From: DASRDR01 sp963812945 [NCBI: uncultured Candidatus Rokubacteria bacterium]
GTDB taxonomy: Bacteria; Methylomirabilota; Methylomirabilia; Rokubacteriales
Length of the DNA stretch: 64,000 bases
Assembly: GCA_963812945.1 (NCBI GenBank)
Contig: CAWEXD010000008.1
Span: 3,472,001-3,536,000 of the forward strand
Reading direction: 5' to 3'
The notes below the pieces were generated by a model. The model was not told the DNA's origin and did not search any database. It saw nothing but the letters and a program-made list of their open reading frames with translations. Shown one piece after another: positions 9,117 through 16,474 of this stretch (its first letter is position 1; each line of letters starts with the position of its first letter). The position numbers and the translations under genes are program-made.

Positions 9117-10277
9117 GTGGTCGCGCTCTTCCTCCTGGCGGCGGGCGCGCGGCCGGCCCCCGCTGCCGACCCCATCCTGCTCGGAGAGATCGACTCCCGC
9201 ACCGGTCTCCTCGCGGCCCAGGGGCTGGCCATTGCCCAGGGCGTGCGGATCGCGGTCGACCACGCGAACGCCGCGGGCGGCGTGGGGGGGCGCCCGGTCC
9301 GGCTCCTCGAGCGTGACGACGAAGGGAAGGCCGAGCGGGCCATCGCCGCCGCCGAGGAGCTGGTCAGCCGGCACGGCGTCGTCGCGCTCCTCGGCGGCTA
9401 CGTGGACAGCCTCGTCGGGCCCGTCAGCGAGGTCGCCGAGCGTGCCCGGGTGCCGTACCTCGCCGCGGCGTCGCTCGACGAGCGCCTGACCGCGCGAGGG
9501 TACCGCTACTTCTTCCGCGTCTCGAGCCTCGGCCCGTATGTCACGTCCACCGTCGGCGTCGTCCGCGACGTGATTCGCGCGCGGCGCGTGGCCATCCTCC
9601 ACGCCACCACGCCCGGCGCGACCCAGCTCGCGGCCCGCCAGCGCGCGGAGCTCCACGCCGCCGGGATCGAGGTCGTCGCGTTCGAGCCGTTCACCCCCGG
9701 GCTCTCCGACTTCGTGCCGCTCCTCCGGCGGGTTCGCGACGGCCGTACGGACGTCCTCGTCTCGAACGCCTTCTTCGCCGACCATCTCCTCACCGTTCGC
9801 CAGCTGGCCCAGGGGGGGATCCGGCTCCCCGGGTTCCTCGGGACGTTCGGGCTCGAGTTCCCCGAGGCGATCCGAGAGCTGGGCGGCGCCGCGGAGGGTC
9901 TTCTCGGCACGACCGCCTGGCAGCCAGGCGTCCACGTCCCGGCCGCGCCGGCCGAGTCGAGCGCCTTCGTGGAGGCCTACCGAGGGCGTTTCGGCCGCGA
10001 GCCGGTCCCGCTCAGCATGCACGGGTACGCGGCGGCCCGGGCGCTCATCACGGCCCTCGGGGGGGCGCTCGCCGGTGGGCGCCCGCTCGCCGCGGACGCG
10101 GTGCGTGACGCGCTGGCGCGCGTGGACGTGGAGACGCCGCTCGGACGGGTCCGATTCACGCCGCAGGGAGACCCGCTCGGGTACGAGCGGGTCATCGTTC
10201 AGGTCCAGCGCGGCCGGCACGTCGTCGTGTACCCGCGGGAAGTCGCCACCGCCCCGCTGGTCCATCCGCGCCCGTAA
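9117..10277 (+). CDS. Branched-chain amino acid-type ABC transporter substrate-binding protein
   Basis: Periplasmic type I binding protein (Peripla_BP_6/LivK family), about 386 aa. The mature start DPILLGEIDSRTGLLAAQG, the block GVRIAVDHANAAGGVGGRPV and the phrase VALLGGYVDS are typical. The GTG at 9117 gives a short signal peptide, VALFLLAAGARPAPAADP. The frame stays open upstream with hydrophobic codons (WLPAAVVVALFLLAAG) but offers no ATG, GTG or TTG, so the exact start is uncertain. It is the first gene of a Liv operon with permease genes at 10351 and 11214 and ATPases at 12158 and 12980. Ligand unknown. Confidence 0.85.
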   Translation: MVALFLLAAGARPAPAADPILLGEIDSRTGLLAAQGLAIAQGVRIAVDHANAAGGVGGRPVRLLERDDEGKAERAIAAAEELVSRHGVVALLGGYVDSLVGPVSEVAERARVPYLAAASLDERLTARGYRYFFRVSSLGPYVTSTVGVVRDVIRARRVAILHATTPGATQLAARQRAELHAAGIEVVAFEPFTPGLSDFVPLLRRVRDGRTDVLVSNAFFADHLLTVRQLAQGGIRLPGFLGTFGLEFPEAIRELGGAAEGLLGTTAWQPGVHVPAAPAESSAFVEAYRGRFGREPVPLSMHGYAAARALITALGGALAGGRPLAADAVRDALARVDVETPLGRVRFTPQGDPLGYERVIVQVQRGRHVVVYPREVATAPLVHPRP

Positions 10278-10350
10278 CGAGGCCACCGCACCGCTCATCG
10301 GCAGGCGTCGGGTAGAGTAGGGCCGTGCCGCCGCCCGCGACGCTCCGGTC

Positions 10351-11217
10351 ATGTCCCTGACCACCCTGGCCCAGGCCATCGGGAGCGGGCTGGCGAACGG
10401 CGCGATCCACGCCCTCCTGGCGCTGCCGTTCGCGATCGTGCTCAGCCTCGCGCGTGCGCTCAACCTGGCCCACGGCGAGATCGTGGTGCTCGGCGGGTAT
10501 GTCGCGTACGCCGCGTGGCGTGCATGGGACCTGCCGCTCCCGGCGCTGGCTCTCCTGGCCGGCGTCGCCCTCGTCCCGCTGGGTCTCCTGTGGCGAGCGC
10601 TCCTGGCGCGCGTTCCGGAGCCGGTCGAGCTGAACAGCCTCACCCTGACGTTCGGGCTGTCGCTCCTGCTCCAGAACGGGGCCCTGGCCGTCTGGTCGGC
10701 GGACTACCGCCTGATCACGACCGAGTCCGGCAGCGGCGGGCAGGCCTGGCTCGGTCTGCCGCCCGCGCGGGCCGGGCTGGCCGCCCTGAGCCTCGTGGTC
10801 TTCCTCGCGCTCCACGTAGGCCTCTCCCGCACCCGATGGGGGGCGGCGCTGCGCGCCACGAGCCGCGATCCGGAGACGGCCTCCCTCATGGGCATCGACA
10901 CGGGCCGCGTCGCCCGCGCCGCCTTCGCCGCCGCGGCGGCGCTGGCCGGGTCGGCCGGCGCCCTGTTCGCGGCCCTGCACTACCTCCATCCCTCCGCGGG
11001 CGTGGATCTCACGCTGCTTGCCATCACGCTCGCCGTCCTGGGAGGCGTGGGCCGCGTCGGCGGCCTCCTGGCTGCCGGCCTGGCCCTGGGGCTCGTGGAA
11101 GGCCTCACGCTGGCCACCGTCGGGCCGGGATGGCGTGAGCTGGCAATCGCGCTGACCCTCCTCGGCGCGCTCCTCGTCCGGTCACGGGGTCTCGGCGCGG
11201 GGCACCTCCCGGCATGA
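10351..11217 (+). CDS. livH: Branched-chain amino acid-type ABC permease, LivH
   Basis: Inner-membrane permease, 288 aa, with eight or so hydrophobic segments. The block LALPFAIVLSLARALNLAHG near the N-terminus is the LivH signature region, and the permease loop SLMGIDTGRVARAAF is present at about 185-200. Its TGA stop overlaps the ATG of livM (ATGA at 11214), a 4-nt overlap expected to couple translation. Very alanine- and leucine-rich, as are its neighbours. Confidence 0.9.
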   Translation: MSLTTLAQAIGSGLANGAIHALLALPFAIVLSLARALNLAHGEIVVLGGYVAYAAWRAWDLPLPALALLAGVALVPLGLLWRALLARVPEPVELNSLTLTFGLSLLLQNGALAVWSADYRLITTESGSGGQAWLGLPPARAGLAALSLVVFLALHVGLSRTRWGAALRATSRDPETASLMGIDTGRVARAAFAAAAALAGSAGALFAALHYLHPSAGVDLTLLAITLAVLGGVGRVGGLLAAGLALGLVEGLTLATVGPGWRELAIALTLLGALLVRSRGLGAGHLPA

Positions 11218-12161
11218 GACCGGTGAGCACGCTACTGCTGATCCTCGGCGGAGCGGGTCTGGCCATCGCCTTCCCGGCGCTGGTCGCCCTGGACGCCTAC
11301 CTCCTGTATCTGGGCGCGACGGCCTGCCTGTGGGCCGCGCTGGCGACCGCGTGGGCGCTGCTCGCCTACGCGGGACAGGTATCGTTCGGCCAGGCCGCGT
11401 TCTTCGGGGTCGGAGCGTATGCCAGCGCCTTGCTCACCCAGCGCGCCGGCGTGTCGCCCTGGCTCGGCGTCCTGGCGGCGGGCCTCGCCGGCGCGGTCGT
11501 CGCCGCGCCCATCGGCCTCACTGCCCACCGCCTGCACGGGGCGTATCTGGCGCTCGGCACGCTCGCGTACGCCGAGGCGCTCCGCCTCGTCGCGCTGAAT
11601 TGGACCGGCGTGACCGGCGGGGGGAGCGGCCTCGTCGGGATCCCCGACCTCCCGGTACCGTGGCTCGACGCGAGCGACGCGCTCCACCGGGGGCGCGTGG
11701 GAGGCTACTACGTCGCGCTCGCGCTCCTCCTGGCGGCGCTCGGGATCGCGGCGGGCCTCCGCCGGAGCCGCGCCGGCCTGGCGTGGGCGGCGATCCGCGA
11801 GTGCGAGGGGCGAGCCGCCCAGCTCGGCGTCGCCCCGACGCCCTACAAGGTGCTGGCGTTCGTCTGCTCCGGCGCCGTCACTGCGGCCGGGGGCGCCCTC
11901 TATGCCCACGCCGTGCGCTTCGTCGAGCCGGACCTCGTCTTCGGTCGCAGTCTGTCGCTCCTTCCGCTCGTGATGGCGACATTCGGCGGCACCCTCGCGC
12001 TCCTGGGCCCGGCGTGCGGCGCCCTCGTGCTCTACCTGGGCTCGGAGCTGATCTTCCAGCCCCTGCTCCCGCGCCTCCACCAGCTCCCATACGCCCTCGC
12101 GCTCGTGGCCGCCGTGCTGGCCCTGCCCCGCGGCCTGGCCGGGCTCGGGCGCCGCCTGTGA
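11214..12161 (+). CDS. livM: Branched-chain amino acid-type ABC permease, LivM
   Basis: Second membrane subunit, 315 aa. Visible features are the N-terminal hydrophobic block, the LLAYAGQVSFGQAAFFGVGA motif that marks LivM, and the cytoplasmic loop WAAIRECEGRAAQLGVAPTP that contacts an ATPase. It starts inside the last codon of livH and ends inside the GTG start of livG (GTGA at 12158), so three genes are joined by 4-nt overlaps. Confidence 0.9.
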   Translation: MRPVSTLLLILGGAGLAIAFPALVALDAYLLYLGATACLWAALATAWALLAYAGQVSFGQAAFFGVGAYASALLTQRAGVSPWLGVLAAGLAGAVVAAPIGLTAHRLHGAYLALGTLAYAEALRLVALNWTGVTGGGSGLVGIPDLPVPWLDASDALHRGRVGGYYVALALLLAALGIAAGLRRSRAGLAWAAIRECEGRAAQLGVAPTPYKVLAFVCSGAVTAAGGALYAHAVRFVEPDLVFGRSLSLLPLVMATFGGTLALLGPACGALVLYLGSELIFQPLLPRLHQLPYALALVAAVLALPRGLAGLGRRL

Positions 12162-12892
12162 CGCCGGCTCGTCTCGAGGTCGACGGCGTGACGCTCCGCT
12201 TCGGGGCGCTCGAGGCGCTCCGTGACGTGAGCCTCGTCGCCGAGCCCGGATCCCTCGTCGCCCTCCTGGGGCCGAACGGCGCGGGCAAGACCACGCTGTT
12301 CGACGTGATCTCGGGCCGGCTGCGTCCCGTCCGCGGCAGCGTCCGCTGGGGCGGCGTCGAGCTGACGCGGCTCCCGCCTCATCGGGTGGCCGCGCTCGGG
12401 GTCGGGCGGACGTTCCAGGTCGCCCGACTCTTTCCGGGGCTCGCAGCGATCGATAACGTGCTGGTCGGCGTGACGTTCGGGGCGGATCCGCCTGGCTCGG
12501 CGGCGGAGCGCCGCCGACGCGGGGGCGAGATCCTGGCGTCGGTCGGCCTGGCCGACAAGGGCGGGGTTCCCGCCTCCCGCCTCTCTCTGGGCGAGCAGAA
12601 GCGGCTCGAGCTCGCGGTCGCGCTCGGAGCCGGACCCAGCCTGCTGCTCCTCGACGAGCTCGGGGGAGGCCTCTCACCCCGGGGCCGCGACGAGATCCAC
12701 CGCCTCTGCGGCGACCTCCGCGCGCAAGGGTGTACCGTGATCGCGATCGAGCACGCGCTGGGACGGCTGGCGCGGCTGGCGGACCAGATCGTCGTGCTCG
12801 AGCAGGGCGCCGTCCTCACTGCGGGCCGGCCGGACACGGTCCTCGCGTCTCGCCGCGTCGCCGAGGCGTACTTCGGCGAGGCGGACGCATGA
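12158..12892 (+). CDS. livG: Branched-chain amino acid-type ABC ATPase, LivG
   Basis: ATP-binding subunit, 244 aa, starting at the GTG that overlaps the livM stop. Walker A GPNGAGKTTLFD, Q-loop FQVARLFPGL, signature LSLGEQKRLELAVALG, Walker B LLLLDELGGGLS and the switch His in VIAIEHALGRL are all present. The catalytic Glu is kept, although the usual Pro after it is replaced (DELGGG). Its stop codon overlaps the first ATG of the intergenic repeat that separates it from livF. Confidence 0.9.
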   Translation: MTPARLEVDGVTLRFGALEALRDVSLVAEPGSLVALLGPNGAGKTTLFDVISGRLRPVRGSVRWGGVELTRLPPHRVAALGVGRTFQVARLFPGLAAIDNVLVGVTFGADPPGSAAERRRRGGEILASVGLADKGGVPASRLSLGEQKRLELAVALGAGPSLLLLDELGGGLSPRGRDEIHRLCGDLRAQGCTVIAIEHALGRLARLADQIVVLEQGAVLTAGRPDTVLASRRVAEAYFGEADA

Positions 12893-12983
12893 GCCCACAG
12901 GCCGAAGGCCGTCCGATCGAGGCCGTCCGATCAACTCCCGCGGAGCCCCACAGGCCGAAGGCCGTCTGCGGGTAGCCCAGTGA
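12889..12983 (+). repeat. Intergenic junction repeat with mini-cistron, copy A (livG/livF)
   Basis: This 95-bp element runs from the ATGA that contains the livG stop to the GTGA that starts livF. It contains the core CCACAGGCCGAAGGCCGT twice (about 12894 and 12946), with a small GGCC-GAA-GGCC hairpin, and two 14-bp tandem units of the form CCGTCCGATC plus four bases. A 28-codon frame is open from 12889 (MSPQAEGRPIEAVRSTP...) to TAG at 12973-12975, four bases before the livF GTG. Copies B and C (13732-13829 and 38827-38910) share the same ends and order. I do not recognise the family. Confidence 0.8.
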
Positions 12984-13735
12984 GCGCCGGAGTGGCGGGT
13001 CCGGCCGTGCTGGAGGTGGATCGCGTGGCCGCCGGCTACGGTGAGACCGAGATCCTCCACGACGTGTCCCTCGCCGTGCGGCCAGGTGAGCTGGTCGCCC
13101 TGCTCGGGTCGAGCGGAGCGGGGAAGACCACGCTGCTCCGCGCGATCACGGGCCTCATTCCGATCCGGGCGGGCCAGGTGCGCTTCGGCGCGGCGCGGCT
13201 CGACGGGCTTCCTCCGCACCGGATCGCGGCGCTCGGCGTCACCGCCATGCCCGAGGGCCGGCGCCTGTTCGACGAGCTGTCGGTCGGCGAGAACCTGGCA
13301 ATCGGCGCCTACCTGCCCGCCGCCCGGGGCCGGGCGCCCGAAGCGCGGGCGCTCGTCGAGCGGCTGTTCCCGGTGCTGACACCCCGGCAGGACGCGCGGG
13401 CGGGGCACCTCTCGGCGGGCGAGCAGCAGATGGTCGCACTCGGCCGGGCGCTCATGGCGAGCCCGCGGTGCCTCGTGCTCGACGACCCCTTCCTGGGGCT
13501 GGCCTCAACGCTCCGAGCCCGTCTTGCGCCGATGCTCCGGGCGCTAGCGGAGGACGGCCAGGGCCTCGCGATCCTCGCAGCGGGTCAGCACGTCCGGACG
13601 CTCCTGGGCGTCGCCCACCGGGGGTACGTCCTGGACGCGGGCCGCGTCCTGGCCAGCGGGCCGGGCCCCGCGCTGCTCGACGATCCGGACGTCCGGCGCA
13701 CGCTCCTCGACCTCGGCCGCGAGACGCCGCAATGA
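12980..13735 (+). CDS. livF: Branched-chain amino acid-type ABC ATPase, LivF, with altered Walker B
   Basis: ATP-binding subunit, 251 aa, GTG start. Walker A is GSSGAGKTTLLR, where most LivF have GxNGAGKTT. The signature is LSAGEQQMVALGRALM. Walker B reads CLVLDDPFLGLA, so the position of the catalytic Glu (residue 169) is Asp. The H-loop region ILAAGQHVR also departs from the ILLVEQN form seen in the second LivF of this window (41454). It may hydrolyse ATP slowly, leaving livG as the main motor. It is flanked on both sides by copies of the junction repeat. Confidence 0.88.
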   Translation: MSAGVAGPAVLEVDRVAAGYGETEILHDVSLAVRPGELVALLGSSGAGKTTLLRAITGLIPIRAGQVRFGAARLDGLPPHRIAALGVTAMPEGRRLFDELSVGENLAIGAYLPAARGRAPEARALVERLFPVLTPRQDARAGHLSAGEQQMVALGRALMASPRCLVLDDPFLGLASTLRARLAPMLRALAEDGQGLAILAAGQHVRTLLGVAHRGYVLDAGRVLASGPGPALLDDPDVRRTLLDLGRETPQ

Positions 13736-13829
13736 GCCACAGGCCGCCACAGGCCGAAGGCCGTTCGATCGAAACCGTCCGATCGAAACCGTCCGATCAA
13801 CTCCTGCGAAGCTTGGGTTAGCCCGGTGA
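13732..13829 (+). repeat. Intergenic junction repeat with mini-cistron, copy B (livF/cytochrome)
   Basis: This 98-bp element spans from the ATGA holding the livF stop to the GTGA that starts the cytochrome gene. It has the duplicated CCACAGGCCG unit, the GGCC-GAA-GGCC hairpin core and three 14-bp tandem units (CCGTTCGATCGAAA and two variants), one more than copies A and C. The mini-frame 13732-13821 begins MSHRPPQAEGRSIETVRSKP and ends TAG, four bases before the GTG at 13826. The extra 14-bp unit shifts its C-terminal reading frame relative to A and C. Confidence 0.8.
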
Positions 13830-14284
13830 GCAGGCGGCGCGCACTCGGCTGGGGGCTCGCGGGCATCGCGCTGGCCATCGCGGGTACCGGGGTCGCCCTC
13901 GTGCTGGCCCCGGTACCACCCTCGCCGCGGGGGCCGGAGCCCGGCCGTACGCTCTACCAGGCTCACTGCGCGACCTGCCATGGGGCCGGAGGCCGCGGGA
14001 ACTCCTGGCGGGCGCGCTTGCTTTTCCTGCGGCCGGGGGATCTCGCGAGCCCGGCCATGGCCTCCCTACCCGACCACTACCTTGGCGACGTCATTCGGCA
14101 CGGCGGCTCGACCCTCGGCAAGCCGGGGATGCCGTCCTTCGGCTTCGTCTTGAGCGAGGCCGAGATCGAGGCCGTGATCCAGTACGTGCGGAGCCTGCCC
14201 CGAGCGCCCCGGGATCTCGGGCGCAGCGACGCGCCGGCGGCAGGGCGCGCGCCGGACCGGACGCGGACGAGGCGCGAAGGCTAG
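13826..14284 (+). CDS. Membrane-anchored c-type cytochrome, single haem
   Basis: 152 aa with an N-terminal signal anchor (WGLAGIALAIAGTGVALVL). One haem-binding CATCH motif is at about 48-52 in YQAHCATCHGAGGRGN. A likely distal Met ligand is in GKPGMPSFGFVLSEAEIEAV, and the terminal helix is YVRSLPRAP. This is the layout of small class I cytochromes c. GTG start at 13826, directly after junction repeat B. Its 3' end overlaps the convergent lipoprotein gene by 4 nt. The partner oxidase or dehydrogenase is not in the window, and its attachment to a Liv operon is unusual. Confidence 0.85.
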   Translation: MSRRRALGWGLAGIALAIAGTGVALVLAPVPPSPRGPEPGRTLYQAHCATCHGAGGRGNSWRARLLFLRPGDLASPAMASLPDHYLGDVIRHGGSTLGKPGMPSFGFVLSEAEIEAVIQYVRSLPRAPRDLGRSDAPAAGRAPDRTRTRREG

Positions 14285-14592
14285 CTGGACGGGCGAGGCG
14301 AGGCCCGCGTGTAACCGCGGCCCGCCATGCACTCGTCGAGGGTGGCGGCGTCGAAGCCCTGAGTTCTGGCGCGCTGGGGATCGACAGGGAGGCTCGGGCT
14401 GGTCCCGGTCCCGACGGACTGGCCCGACGGGACGGCGCCTTCCCGGCTCGCTCGAGCCATGCACTCCGTCTCGTCACGCTGGCGCTCGCCCTCGCTCGCA
14501 CCGGACTTCTCCCAGCGCACCGCGGTCGCGCATCCGGCGATCCCGATGACCACCAGCGCCACTACGACCGTTCCTCGCACTTGCTGTCTCAT
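14281..14592 (-). CDS. Small lipoprotein of unknown function, tandem paralogue 1
   Basis: 103 aa. The signal peptide MRQQVRGTVVVALVVIGIAG ends at a lipobox Cys (GIAGC). The body shares with its neighbour the block RWEKSGASEGERQRDETEC and the C-terminal pattern FDAATLDECMAGRGY. A conserved C...C pair could form a disulphide. A start at 14601 (MPL added) is also possible; AGGGAG fits 14592 better. I do not recognise the family. It lies 41 nt downstream of its paralogue and converges with the cytochrome gene. Confidence 0.75.
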   Translation of the reverse strand: MRQQVRGTVVVALVVIGIAGCATAVRWEKSGASEGERQRDETECMARASREGAVPSGQSVGTGTSPSLPVDPQRARTQGFDAATLDECMAGRGYTRASPRPSS

Positions 14593-14633
14593 GAGCGGCA
14601 TTCTCCCTGGCTCCGGTGCGCGGGGCCGGGCGG

Positions 14634-14933
14634 CTAGCCCGGCGGCCGAGCCGGAACCTGCTGGTATCCACGGGCCGCCATGCAGTCGTGGAAGGCGATT
14701 GGGTCGAAGTCCCGGACCGTGGTGAGCTCGATGCTGTCCCGGCCTCGCCGGGTGCTTTCGAGCGTCATGCCCCGCTGGACCGGAACGGAGCGATCCCGAT
14801 TGGCCAGCCCCGTGCACTCGGTCTCGTCCCGCTGGCGCTCGGCCTCGGTCCCACCGGCCCGCTCCCAGCGGACGCCGGCCCCACAGGCTGCGCTCGCCAG
14901 GATCACCAGGGACACGGCCACGGCCCGCCGCAT
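14634..14933 (-). CDS. Small lipoprotein of unknown function, tandem paralogue 2
   Basis: 99 aa. The signal peptide MRRAVAVSLVILASA is followed by a lipobox-like AAC. The block RWERAGGTEAERQRDETEC and the ending FDPIAFHDCMAARGYQQVP align almost residue for residue with paralogue 1, so the two arose by tandem duplication. The ATG at 14933 is chosen because it begins the signal peptide; the longer upstream frame is arginine/glycine-rich and unlike a protein. Function unknown; expected location is a lipid anchor on the periplasmic side. Confidence 0.75.
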   Translation of the reverse strand: MRRAVAVSLVILASAACGAGVRWERAGGTEAERQRDETECTGLANRDRSVPVQRGMTLESTRRGRDSIELTTVRDFDPIAFHDCMAARGYQQVPARPPG

Positions 14934-15082
14934 GGGCCAATCGTACCCCGGACCTGTCCACCGTGGTAGTCTGAGACCTCCGCCGATGCGGACCCGACCG
15001 ATCCTCCCGGCGCCCGTCACCGCCCCGGCGCGATCCGGGGAAGGACCTCGCCACGGCCGCTGATTCCCGCGCCCCAGCCACC

Positions 15083-15670
15083 CGACTCGTCGTCGGCATC
15101 TCGGGGGCGAGCGGATCGATCTACGGGATCCGGCTGCTCGAGGTCTTGCGGGACGTCCCGAGGCTCGAGACCCACCTGATCGTGAGCCGGGCCGCCAAGC
15201 GCACGCTCGTCGAGGAGACCGACTACACGGTCCGCGACGTCGAGGCGCTGGCCACGCGCGCCTATGACGACCGGGACATCGGCGCTGCTCTGGCCAGCGG
15301 CTCGTTCCGGACCTCCGGCATGGTGGTCGCGCCCTGCAGCATCAAGACGCTCTCCGCCCTGGCCACCTGCCACGCCGACACCCTGATCGCCCGGGCCGGC
15401 GATGTCACTCTGAAGGAAGGCCGGCCGCTGATCGTCGTGGTGCGGGAGACCCCGCTGCACGTGGGCCACTTGCGCCAGATGCTCGCCCTCGCCGAGACGG
15501 GAGCCGTCATCCTGCCGCCGGTCCCGGCCTTCTACCACCGCCCCAAGACCATCCGCGACCTGGTCGACCACACGGTGGGCCGCGTCCTCGACCGGCTCGG
15601 CATCGCGCACGGCCTCGCGCCCGAGTGGATCGGCACCATGCCGCCCACCGATTCCGCGCCCCCGGGATGA
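15083..15670 (+). CDS. ubiX: Flavin prenyltransferase, UbiX family (start unresolved)
   Basis: UbiX makes prenylated FMN, the cofactor of UbiD-type decarboxylases. RLVVGISGASGSIYGIRLLE is the FMN-binding N-terminus, followed by THLIVSRAAKRTL, VVAPCSIKTLSALA, VKE-type block TLKEGRPLIVVVRETPLHVG and PPVPAFYHRPKTI. All are close to E. coli UbiX. No ATG, GTG or TTG lies between the in-frame stop at 14972 and a TTG at 15146, which is already inside the fold. I give the first recognisable residue as the start. An ATG at 14986 in another frame stops at 15063, hinting at a frameshift. No UbiD gene is in the window. Confidence 0.88.
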   Translation, partial: RLVVGISGASGSIYGIRLLEVLRDVPRLETHLIVSRAAKRTLVEETDYTVRDVEALATRAYDDRDIGAALASGSFRTSGMVVAPCSIKTLSALATCHADTLIARAGDVTLKEGRPLIVVVRETPLHVGHLRQMLALAETGAVILPPVPAFYHRPKTIRDLVDHTVGRVLDRLGIAHGLAPEWIGTMPPTDSAPPG

Positions 15671-15680
15671 CCGTCCGGTC

Positions 15681-16415
15681 GTGACCGCGCGGCCGGCCGC
15701 GGGTCCCCGATCGTCCGACGAGGCCACACCCGGGAGCGATCCCGGCCCCGAGCGCTTCTCCACGCGCCTTCACCGCCTGGCGGAGAAGGTTTGGCAGGCC
15801 CAGCACGCGCACCCGTTCGTGCGCGGCGTCGGCGACGGCACGCTCGACGTCGCGCGCTTCCGGCACTGGGTGCGGCAGGACTACCGGTTCCTCGTCGAGT
15901 ACTGCCGCGTGTTCGGCCTGGCGGCGGCGCGGGCGCCCGACCTGGACACGCTCGCGCGCTTCGCGGATCTCCTGCAGGCCACGGCTCGCACCGAGATGGA
16001 TCTCCACCGGGCGTACGCCGCCGAGTTCGGGATCACGCCCGCCGAGCTCGAGCGGGAACCCATGGCGCCGACGACGCGCGCGTACACTGACTTCCTGGTG
16101 CGTGTCGCGACCACCGGGGACTTCGCCGAGCTGGCGGCGGCCCTCCTGCCGTGCATGTGGGGCTACGCGGAGATCGGGCAGACCCTGGCGGCGCGAGGAC
16201 TGCCCGCCGAGCCGCGCTACGCGAAATGGGTGCGCATGTACGCCGATCCCGAGTTCGCGACGCTGGCGGGGTGGTGCCGGGAGTTGGTGGACCGCCTGGC
16301 CTCCGGGGCCGACGAGGCCACCCGCCGCCGGATGGAAGATGCGTTCCTGACCTCGAGCCGCTACGAGTATCTGTTCTGGGAGATGGCCTGGCGCATGGAG
16401 ACCTGGCCCGTCTGA
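15681..16415 (+). CDS. TenA/thiaminase II-family protein
   Basis: 244 aa, GTG start, ten bases after ubiX. After a ~30-residue proline-rich lead, the all-helical haem-oxygenase-like fold of TenA is recognisable: FVRGVGDGTLDVARFRHWVR, QDYRFLVEYCRVFGLAAARA, LLPCMWGYAEIGQTLAARG with the Cys at the catalytic position, and the C-terminal SSRYEYLFWEMAWRMETWP. TenA proteins salvage the thiamine pyrimidine, but relatives with other roles exist and no thi gene is nearby. Confidence 0.82.
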   Translation: MTARPAAGPRSSDEATPGSDPGPERFSTRLHRLAEKVWQAQHAHPFVRGVGDGTLDVARFRHWVRQDYRFLVEYCRVFGLAAARAPDLDTLARFADLLQATARTEMDLHRAYAAEFGITPAELEREPMAPTTRAYTDFLVRVATTGDFAELAAALLPCMWGYAEIGQTLAARGLPAEPRYAKWVRMYADPEFATLAGWCRELVDRLASGADEATRRRMEDAFLTSSRYEYLFWEMAWRMETWPV

Positions 16416-16474
16416 GCCCTGGACCACGGGACCGCCCCGGTGAGCGCGGCGATCCCGGCACGGAGGAACCGCCC

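Noticed and set aside
12889-13829. CRISPR array or transposon ends formed by the repeats flanking livF
   Set aside because: There are only two local copies, with no regular spacers, and they enclose an ordinary housekeeping gene. No transposase or terminal inverted repeats are present.
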